From Nitrospiraceae bacterium (GTDB taxonomy: Bacteria; Nitrospirota; Nitrospiria; Nitrospirales; Nitrospiraceae): a DNA stretch of 5,222 nucleotides. The stretch is from positions 1 to 5,222 of the forward strand of contig JAICXS010000184.1 in the NCBI GenBank assembly GCA_025934615.1, read 5' to 3'. Under the pieces are notes generated by a model. The model was not told where the DNA came from. It saw only the letters and a program-made list of their open reading frames with translations, and ran no database searches. The position numbers were made by a program, and so were the translations under genes. Shown piece by piece: positions 1-5,222 of the stretch (its first letter is position 1; every line of letters begins with the position of its first letter).

Positions 1-20
1 GGTTCTGGACCGGCCGCCAT
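1..20 (-). CDS. Start of a downstream gene, cut by the window edge
   Basis: Ten bases after the stop codon of the glycosyltransferase there is an ATG (20-18) preceded by AGGGGA at 30-25, a good Shine-Dalgarno match 4-5 bases upstream. Six codons are visible, reading M-A-A-G-P-E, before the edge. The spacing and the ribosome-binding site suggest translation in the same operon as the glycosyltransferase. Nothing can be said about the product from six residues. By analogy with other polysaccharide synthase loci it could be an export, modification or outer-membrane component, but that is a guess. An ATG this close to the edge could also be chance. Confidence 0.4.
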
Positions 21-30
21 CCTGTCCCCT

Positions 31-1452
31 TTATTGCGACTGCCAAGACGCGACCCGCGTCATATGCCCCCAACTTGCTTTGGTGCGGAAGATCCACCGG
101 ATGAAGCCCATCAAGCGCCAGATTGAATTCAATTGCCGGTAACCGACGTTTTCTACGATGGCGACAGCAAACAAACCCAACATGTGTGCCGGCTTGGGAT
201 AGATATGGAACGACAGTTCTTCCAACAAGAGGGCGCTGACGGATACCACCATCCCCAAGCCGACATCCGCCAGCAGGAAGACGATCACCCCTTCAATTGA
301 AATGGCACTGAACGCAAACCCGGCGAGAATAGCGGCGTACCCAATGACGACAATAACCGGGCTCAAGCATTCGAACAGGATGGCGAAGGGAAAAGCCAGC
401 CATCCCACCATGCCGCCTTGAGGATGGAACAAGAGTTCGCGGTTGAGGGACAAGCTTTCGCAGAGGCCCCGCTGCCAGCGAATACGTTGGTTACGGAGAG
501 TGCTCAGATCTTCAGGGACCTCAGTCCAACAAATCGGATCCGGAACAAAGGTGATGCGATACGGCGTCCGAGATTCTCGCAACCGCCGGTGCAGCCGCAG
601 GACCAGTTCCATATCTTCGCCGATCGTTTCAGTTCGATAGCCCCCGACCTGTACCACCACGTCCCTTTGGAATAAGCCAAACGCGCCCGAAATGATGAGC
701 ATCGCATTCATCGGCGACCATCCGAGCCGTCCAAAGAAAAATGCTCGGATATACTCCACGATTTGAAAGAGCGCCAATAAATTTTTCGGCATGCCGACCT
801 TGACGAGAAACCCTCCGCTCACTTCACAGCCGTTGGCAATGCGAATCGTGCCTCCGCAGGCGACCGTAGACGGATCCTGGAGAAACGGCTGGACGATGCG
901 CTGCAAGCTGTCGCGTTGCACGATCGAGTCCGCATCCAAGCTGCAGAACAACCCGTATTTCGAGAGATTGATGCCGGCATTCAACGCATCCGCCTTTCCA
1001 CCATTCTCCTTATCCACGACGCGCAGATTCGGATAATGCTGGGACCGATAAATGCCACGGATCGACTTGGTCGGGATCCGCATCTGGTACACTTCAGGAA
1101 AACGGGCCAGTGAAAACTCGCTCATCAGGACATCGAGCGTACGGTCCGGCGATCCATCATTGATCACGATAATTTCGTATTCCGCATACGTCAGCTGGAG
1201 TAAAGATCGAATCGAACCGGCGATCGTCGCTTCTTCGTTATAGGCAGGAGCAAGCAGACTGATACCCGGCTCAAACCCGGTATAGCCTTCCGGCAAACGA
1301 TCGAGTGTATGTTCTGGAAGGTATCGCGAGAGGGAGACGAGGGCAATGACATCCAGCAATAAATAGCTCGCGGCCAGCAGGACAAAATAGACAATAAAGA
1401 GCCATTCCCACGCCTGTATGAGACCGCCGGCCTGTCTCACGACGTCAATCAA
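31..1452 (-). CDS. Membrane-bound processive glycosyltransferase, family 2 (PgaC/cellulose-synthase-like)
   Basis: This 473-residue protein is a GT-A fold beta-glycosyltransferase of the inner membrane that should use a UDP-sugar to extend, and probably extrude, an extracellular polysaccharide. A hydrophobic segment lies at about 15-41. The cytoplasmic catalytic domain follows with the family signatures in order: PAYNEE (69-74), NDGSPDRT with D99, ENGGKADALNAG (149-160), the metal-binding DAD (D173, D175), SGAFGLF (255-261), the catalytic-base region TIGED (276-280, D280), and the QRIRW form of Q(Q/R)xRW (322-326) that marks processive synthases. Further membrane segments lie at about 350-380, 386-410 and 424-436, and the C-terminus has the KASWGHMTR stretch seen in PgaC-like enzymes. 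All key residues are present. The length is slightly above PgaC (about 410-440), partly from a stretch at 118-147 before ENGGK. The start is TTG, with AGGTG just upstream; GTG at 1440 is the alternative. The sugar is not predictable; poly-N-acetylglucosamine-like polymer is one possibility. Confidence 0.93.
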   Translation of the reverse strand: MIDVVRQAGGLIQAWEWLFIVYFVLLAASYLLLDVIALVSLSRYLPEHTLDRLPEGYTGFEPGISLLAPAYNEEATIAGSIRSLLQLTYAEYEIIVINDGSPDRTLDVLMSEFSLARFPEVYQMRIPTKSIRGIYRSQHYPNLRVVDKENGGKADALNAGINLSKYGLFCSLDADSIVQRDSLQRIVQPFLQDPSTVACGGTIRIANGCEVSGGFLVKVGMPKNLLALFQIVEYIRAFFFGRLGWSPMNAMLIISGAFGLFQRDVVVQVGGYRTETIGEDMELVLRLHRRLRESRTPYRITFVPDPICWTEVPEDLSTLRNQRIRWQRGLCESLSLNRELLFHPQGGMVGWLAFPFAILFECLSPVIVVIGYAAILAGFAFSAISIEGVIVFLLADVGLGMVVSVSALLLEELSFHIYPKPAHMLGLFAVAIVENVGYRQLNSIWRLMGFIRWIFRTKASWGHMTRVASWQSQ

Positions 1453-1580
1453 TGCGCACCTGCCATCGTCCGGCAGAAGACCGACGGTCCGGGCATGCGG
1501 ATACCGGCGAGCGAGCCATCCCGCGACGTGATACGAAAGGCAAGGGTCTGTTTCTATCCATTACGTAAGAACTGTAGCAT
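1453..1580. promoter_or_regulatory. Divergent intergenic region, expected to hold promoters for the flanking genes
   Basis: These 128 bases separate the glycosyltransferase (leftward) from the secreted hydrolase-like gene (rightward). The rightward gene must have its promoter here or upstream, and the glycosyltransferase probably does too, because an opposite-strand gene separates it from the HEAT gene. I found no convincing -35/-10 pair on either strand and no sigma-54 element. The only symmetry worth noting is GACCG-A-CGGTC at 1479-1489 and the 8-base palindrome TTACGTAA at 1561-1568; either could be chance. Confidence 0.35.
1457..1461 (-). promoter_or_regulatory. Ribosome-binding site deciding the TTG start of the glycosyltransferase
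   Basis: On the minus strand AGGTG lies 4 bases before the TTG at 1452-1450 and matches the 3' part of the AGGAGGTG consensus. The only other early candidate, GTG at 1440-1438, has no such element at a useful distance. The frame upstream of TTG stays open for 36 codons to a TAA at 1563-1561 but contains no ATG, GTG or TTG, so TTG at 1452 is the best-supported start. Confidence 0.55.
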
Positions 1581-3113
1581 ATGAAATTTACATCTTTTCT
1601 AAGCTCTGCTATCCTGATAGGGTTGAGTTCTTTATCCAGTGTCGGCGCCGAAGACATTCCCATCCTCGGCGACATACCATCCAAAATCTATGAGATCGAC
1701 CTGACCTATAGCGAGACCGGTCCTCCTCGGCTTTCGTTTCGATCGACTCCGCCGGCACGTCCAACTCCTCCGCCGCTTCGCCCCTCTACGGCACAATTCG
1801 ATCTCCTATCTGTGCTGAAGGCCATGAAATTGGCAGGATCTTGTCAATCGACAGATATTGAGCGCCCTGAAAATTTGACCGTGGCCATTCGAGATCGCGC
1901 CCGACCATGCCAGGCAATCATGACTGGCCAATCGTTTACGGCCATTGACGTCCTGTCCTATGCCACCGTCGTGCTCAAAGGTCATGCCTCCACGCCGGTC
2001 ACCATCGCGCTTGCTCACGATCTCGATCAGCCTCCTGTCGCGATCGCAAAAGTCACGGGCCATTTTGATATTCGCGTCGCACTAAAGCCGATGATCGGCC
2101 GCCTCGATCCAACCCATATTATGACAATCGTATTTGAGGCAGATGCAGAACCGGCCACGCTGACGCTTGCACGCTTCTTGTTGGAACGTACGAGCGCCCA
2201 GCCGGCGACGGGGTCCCGAAAAGGCTTTTGGGTGTGGGACTATCGGGCGGTAGCGGCCGATCCGGAAGGGCTCATACAGGATTGCCGCCGAGCCGGCGTC
2301 ACTCGCATTCTCGTGCAAATGCCCGATCGGAAAGATCCGGACGCCCTCTGGTCGGCGTATGCGCATGTGTTGGAACGTGCCGCTTCGTCGGGATTAGAAG
2401 CTTTTGCCCTTGATGGATATCCGGAGGCGATCTACGATCCGACTCCACTGATAGAAAAGATCTCACGATTGCGGCTGCTGCTCCCACCGGAGCACATGAG
2501 CGGAGTTCAACTCGACATCGAACCATACCTCCTTGGTCGGTTTTCCGATCCTGAGGATTACAGCCTCTACCTGCGCGCCATTGAGAAGATCAAAGCACAT
2601 TTAGGAGGCCACGCCCGGCTGTCGATCGTGATGCCGTTTTGGTTTAGCGCCAAAACAGTGCACCATCGTCCGCTGGACTTTGAAGTCATCGATCGAGTGG
2701 ATGAAGTGGCGGTGATGAGCTATCGAACCGATGTCGACGACTTGCGGGACATCACGGAACATACGTTGGGATACGGCGATGTCGTCGGGGTACCGATATG
2801 GCTGGCGGTTGAAACGCGGCCGTTGCCGGTCGATCGTCAGGTGACACTTATCCATGAACCCCGGCTCAACATGGCCAATGCCTATGTCGATCGGGCCGGC
2901 CGCCGACTCGTCTTGACCCCTCCTCCTCCCGGCCACACTGAAGGTTTTCGTGTGGCGCATGAAATCATCGTTCGGCCGGAACGTCTGACGTTTGCAGGAA
3001 AAAGACGACGCGAAGTTCAGGCTGCACTCGATACAATTTTTGGATTTCCACACACGAGCTTAGCCGGCGTACTGATTCACGATATGCCGGGCTATTTTTC
3101 ATTGACCGAGTGA
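1581..3113 (+). CDS. Secreted carbohydrate-active protein: CBM-like domain plus GH18-like TIM barrel
   Basis: This 510-residue protein has a signal peptide (hydrophobic core 6-20, probable cleavage after V-G-A at 21-23), so it acts in the periplasm or outside. A Pro-rich linker (57-68) leads to a beta-rich domain (about 72-203) whose end resembles the last strands of jelly-roll carbohydrate-binding modules; C88 and C110 could pair. From about 215 the pattern is a TIM barrel: strands at GFWVWDY (215-221), RILVQM (242-247), EAFALDGY (273-280), VQLDIEPY (309-316), LSIVMPFW (347-354), EVAVMSYR (375-382), VPIWLAVE (404-411) and GVLIHDM (496-502). Aligned by eye with GH18 (DGIDIDWEYP, later MxYD, then a final GVMIW-type strand), D312 and E314 fall on the last Asp and catalytic Glu, and MSY (379-381) on the sixth strand. 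The first two Asp of the signature are S307 and Q310. It may cleave or bind the polymer of the neighbouring synthase. A TAG stop lies just before the ATG; the Shine-Dalgarno is weak, but the signal peptide fixes the start. Activity is unproven. Confidence 0.85.
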   Translation: MKFTSFLSSAILIGLSSLSSVGAEDIPILGDIPSKIYEIDLTYSETGPPRLSFRSTPPARPTPPPLRPSTAQFDLLSVLKAMKLAGSCQSTDIERPENLTVAIRDRARPCQAIMTGQSFTAIDVLSYATVVLKGHASTPVTIALAHDLDQPPVAIAKVTGHFDIRVALKPMIGRLDPTHIMTIVFEADAEPATLTLARFLLERTSAQPATGSRKGFWVWDYRAVAADPEGLIQDCRRAGVTRILVQMPDRKDPDALWSAYAHVLERAASSGLEAFALDGYPEAIYDPTPLIEKISRLRLLLPPEHMSGVQLDIEPYLLGRFSDPEDYSLYLRAIEKIKAHLGGHARLSIVMPFWFSAKTVHHRPLDFEVIDRVDEVAVMSYRTDVDDLRDITEHTLGYGDVVGVPIWLAVETRPLPVDRQVTLIHEPRLNMANAYVDRAGRRLVLTPPPPGHTEGFRVAHEIIVRPERLTFAGKRRREVQAALDTIFGFPHTSLAGVLIHDMPGYFSLTE

Positions 3114-3174
3114 GCCCGACACAAGGCCAGTGCTGAAGTTAAGTAGCGAAATACTCGTGGATCTGAACGAAATC

Positions 3175-4251
3175 CTAGATAGAGTGCTGATGATTTGGCG
3201 CCGCCAGAAACGGCTCAAGAATCTGTTTGGCCAGCGTATCGGTTTGCTGGGATTGGATCTCTGCTAACCGCTCCGGCTCCATGAACGGCAAATGCGCCAA
3301 GGCCTCGGCGGCACGGTAGCGCACGTCCCACTGCCAGTCCGAAAGGAGCGCGATCAAGGAGCCTTCATCAGCCGGCATACCAATCGTCCCTAAAGCCGCC
3401 GCGGCTTGAGCTCGAACGCGTTCATCCGAATCCGCAATGAACGATCTCACTAGGGCGAGGTCTTTGGGGTCTTGAAATTGTCCAATTAACTTGAGGCAAG
3501 CCGCTCGGACAGCCATATCAGTCGACTCGCGAACGAGTAGGCTCCGCACCGCGGGCAGTGCGGCCGTGCAACGGGTGACTTCCAAATAATGCAAAAGTCG
3601 CATCGCCATGTCGGGGGCGGCTGTCATGACCGTCTGCGATAACGGTTGGGCGATTAATTCTGAGCCCGCATGGGACAACAGCGCAGCAACCCGGGGCGGC
3701 GACCAATCGGCTCGCGCACCGATCCACGGGGCGATCAACGTCAATGCCGCCTTCGGGTCGATATCCACCAAGGCTCGCGCAGCGGACAACGACACGACAG
3801 GATGTGGAGATTGAGCCAGCTCCGCGAGATCGTCCCACGCCGACTGCTCCCGGAGATGGCCCAAGGTAATGATTGCCATCAGGCGCTTGCGGAGGCCCTT
3901 CGCCTTCAGAAGCCGCTTCGCCGCCCGATCCATGCCGGTCTGACGGGCTAGTTGGTTCAGTCCGACTATTTTATCTTCGCCAAGCAGCGACTCATGGAAA
4001 TAATTCCAGTAGAACAGAAAGTTCAAAATATCCCTGGAGCGGACGCGAGGAACCGATTGAGGACTGTCGGTCAAACTCTGTACGAGGAGCGGTCTCCAGG
4101 TGGCATGGAAGAGATTGCGACGCCGAAGCTGGAGAGTCTTTATGAAATGAAGTGCGACGACACCGGCCAGGAGAGCGACGACGACCACGACTTCGCCCCC
4201 CGCCACCATCCATAACAATCGAATAATAACGTCATCGGGAGGTCCGACCAT
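3175..4251 (-). CDS. Membrane-anchored HEAT-repeat protein
   Basis: This 358-residue protein has one N-terminal hydrophobic segment (about 11-38) followed by the basic stretch QLRRRN (41-46), so the bulk should face the cytoplasm. The rest is alpha-helical with HEAT/PBS-lyase-like repeats: clear units near 121-150, 151-176, 245-275, 276-305 and 307-325, with the usual pattern of V-R-x-x-A-A-x-A-L-G. The region 177-243 is helical and probably holds more divergent repeats. HEAT arrays are protein-binding scaffolds; no catalytic motif is seen. The start is ATG with AGGA 7 bases upstream (4262-4259), and 21 bases separate it from the preceding receiver gene, so the two are probably co-transcribed. 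Given its neighbours, it may connect the receiver proteins to the membrane synthase; that role is inference. It ends 61 bases from the oppositely oriented hydrolase-like gene. Confidence 0.88.
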   Translation of the reverse strand: MVGPPDDVIIRLLWMVAGGEVVVVVALLAGVVALHFIKTLQLRRRNLFHATWRPLLVQSLTDSPQSVPRVRSRDILNFLFYWNYFHESLLGEDKIVGLNQLARQTGMDRAAKRLLKAKGLRKRLMAIITLGHLREQSAWDDLAELAQSPHPVVSLSAARALVDIDPKAALTLIAPWIGARADWSPPRVAALLSHAGSELIAQPLSQTVMTAAPDMAMRLLHYLEVTRCTAALPAVRSLLVRESTDMAVRAACLKLIGQFQDPKDLALVRSFIADSDERVRAQAAAALGTIGMPADEGSLIALLSDWQWDVRYRAAEALAHLPFMEPERLAEIQSQQTDTLAKQILEPFLAAPNHQHSI

Positions 4252-4272
4252 CGCACCGTCCTAGAAGGATAA

Positions 4273-4671
4273 TTATGGCGCGGTCTTTAAAAACCGCCGG
4301 AGCCGTGCCATAAGCTCTTTAGGATTGAAGGGCTTCACTACATAATCGCTCGCGCCTGCATCCAGAGCCCGAACGATGTCCCGTTCGGCTGAGTCGGCCG
4401 TCAACATGACAATCGGGACGCCGTGCCACGGCTCTTTCGATCGGATATAGGTCACCAATTCAAAGCCGTTATGGTATGGGAGCATGACGTCCAAGAGAAC
4501 CAACCGGGGCGGTGACAGGGTCTCGATAAGAGTGCGCGCCTGCCGGCCCTCTGTCGCGACAATCGCTTGATAGCCCTCCCGCTCCAACAAAAACTGGAGA
4601 AGAGTCACCATGTCCTCGTCATCTTCGACGATCAAAATAGTCTGTGAACTTGTTTGAGGAGTAGGTCCCAC
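4273..4671 (-). CDS. Single-domain response regulator (receiver only), second of a tandem pair
   Basis: The 132 residues are almost exactly one CheY-like receiver domain. The acidic metal-binding pair is in VEDDED (E16, D17), the phospho-acceptor is D61 in LLDVMLP, the switch residues are T91 (MLTAD) and Y110, and the conserved lysine is K113 in VKPFNP. All are present, so it should be phosphorylated by a histidine kinase or phosphotransfer protein. No DNA-binding, GGDEF, phosphatase or other output domain follows; it must act by protein contact or as a relay intermediate. No kinase gene is in the window. The start is GTG, supported by AGAGG 5 bases upstream; the first ATG, at residue 21, lies inside the domain and would remove the acidic pair. 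It is 32 bases downstream of its paralogue and 21 bases upstream of the HEAT gene. Confidence 0.93.
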   Translation of the reverse strand: MGPTPQTSSQTILIVEDDEDMVTLLQFLLEREGYQAIVATEGRQARTLIETLSPPRLVLLDVMLPYHNGFELVTYIRSKEPWHGVPIVMLTADSAERDIVRALDAGASDYVVKPFNPKELMARLRRFLKTAP

Positions 4672-4676
4672 CTAGG

Positions 4677-4681
4677 CCTCT
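4677..4681 (-). promoter_or_regulatory. Ribosome-binding site supporting the GTG start of the second receiver
   Basis: AGAGG on the minus strand stands 5 bases before the GTG at 4671-4669. It fixes a non-ATG start that gives a short leader and a complete receiver domain. Confidence 0.6.
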
Positions 4682-4703
4682 ATTGCACAGTTATAGCACC
4701 GGC

Positions 4704-5183
4704 CTATTGAACTGCACATTGGTCATGATCACCATAATTCTGACCATGCACGGGCGCTCCCGATTCCAGCGCCATGCGTCGCGGATGAGAAGCCAAGAGC
4801 CGGCTGAGCCGCGCCATCAGTTCGGCTGGATTAAACGGTTTCCGGAGAAAATCACCGGCGCCGATCGTGAAGGTGCGGATGATGTCGGCCTCCATGCTAC
4901 GGCCGGATAACACCAACGCAGGAATGTCCGCCCACCCAGGTTGTACGCGCATGCGGGTGAGTAACTCAAAGCCGTCCACAAAGGGCAACATCAAATCGAG
5001 TAACACAATACGAGGAGGCAAGATGGTGCTTATGGCATAGGCTGCTTCACGGCCGTCGCGCGCCCAATGCACGTCGTACCCTTTGTTCGTCAGAAGAGCC
5101 CGTAAAATATGGCCGAGCGTGGAATCATCCTCGACAAGAAAAAGAGAAAGGGAAACACCGCTGCCATGAGAAGGGTTCGTCAT
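4704..5183 (-). CDS. Single-domain response regulator (receiver only) with short C-terminal tail, first of a tandem pair
   Basis: This 159-residue protein has a receiver domain at about 12-131: acidic pair E18/D19 in LVEDD, phospho-acceptor D63 in LLDLMLP, S93 (VLSGR) in the Thr/Ser switch position, aromatic F112, and K115 in RKPFNP. All functional positions are filled, so phosphorylation is expected. The last 28 residues (132-159) are polar, rich in His, Gly and Asp, match no output domain I know and are probably flexible. It is closely related to the next gene (shared LLD-MLP, GFEL and KPFNP-ELMARL blocks), so the two arose by duplication. ATG is preceded by AAGGA (5194-5190) with a 6-base spacer. 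It may not be the first gene of the operon, as the upstream 39 bases show no clear promoter. Confidence 0.93.
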   Translation of the reverse strand: MTNPSHGSGVSLSLFLVEDDSTLGHILRALLTNKGYDVHWARDGREAAYAISTILPPRIVLLDLMLPFVDGFELLTRMRVQPGWADIPALVLSGRSMEADIIRTFTIGAGDFLRKPFNPAELMARLSRLLASHPRRMALESGAPVHGQNYGDHDQCAVQ

Positions 5184-5222
5184 GCCGTTTCCTTATCATA
5201 ATCTTAGAGCCATATGTACCTA

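Noticed and set aside
1561..1568. Palindrome TTACGTAA just before the rightward gene
   Set aside because: An 8-base palindrome alone is weak evidence, the symmetry does not extend, and no second copy was seen.
1445..1684. 79-codon minus-strand frame crossing the divergent intergenic region
   Set aside because: It overlaps the signal peptide coding region of the rightward gene and the start of the synthase in another frame, and the protein has no recognisable features.
2601..3053. 150-codon open frame on the minus strand inside the hydrolase-like gene
   Set aside because: It is fully antisense to a gene with a signal peptide and a recognisable barrel; its translation is rich in His, Arg and Asp with no domain pattern.
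3088..3118. Possible terminator hairpin CGGGCT / AGCCCG at the end of the rightward gene
   Set aside because: The stem has only 6 pairs, the loop is 19 bases, it includes the stop codon and no T-run follows. No better terminator was found in the 61-base convergent gap.
3670..4215. Plus-strand open frames of 87-93 codons opposite the HEAT gene
   Set aside because: They mirror the coding frame of the HEAT gene, which has clear repeats, a ribosome-binding site and an operon context.
5195..5200. TATGAT on the minus strand as a -10 box for the receiver operon
   Set aside because: It overlaps the ribosome-binding site region, which would leave almost no leader, and there is no TTGACA-like hexamer at the right distance within the window.

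Overview
The window is chromosomal-type bacterial DNA of moderately high G+C. It holds five complete protein genes and the probable first codons of a sixth. There are no RNA genes, CRISPR arrays, insertion sequences or long repeats that I can see. Protein style (tight operon, GTG and TTG starts, stand-alone receiver proteins, a HEAT-repeat/glycosyltransferase cluster) suggests an environmental Gram-negative. A member of Nitrospirota (Nitrospira-like) is my best guess, but it rests on general impression and not on a diagnostic marker.

Layout, read along the minus strand from the right edge: two small response regulators made only of a receiver domain (5183-4704 and 4671-4273); a membrane-anchored HEAT-repeat protein (4251-3175); then, after a convergently transcribed gene on the plus strand, a processive family 2 glycosyltransferase with membrane segments (1452-31). 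Ten bases after the glycosyltransferase stop, a ribosome-binding site and ATG at 20-18 probably open the next gene, which runs off the left edge. The first three minus-strand genes are 21-32 bases apart, each with its own Shine-Dalgarno sequence, and look like one transcript. The plus-strand gene (1581-3113) encodes a secreted two-domain protein: a carbohydrate-binding-like beta domain followed by a TIM barrel that aligns by eye with chitinase-like family GH18.

Together the genes look like a regulated exopolysaccharide locus. The glycosyltransferase would polymerise and export a beta-linked polysaccharide from a nucleotide sugar, the exported GH18-like protein would bind, trim or release the polymer, and the two receivers plus the membrane HEAT protein would carry a phosphorelay signal to the synthase by protein contact, since no DNA-binding or enzymatic output domain is present. 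Polymer identity and the regulatory link are inference. The least ordinary aspects are the receiver-receiver-HEAT-synthase arrangement and the divergent GH18-like protein, whose active-site signature keeps only the last Asp and the Glu of the family motif.
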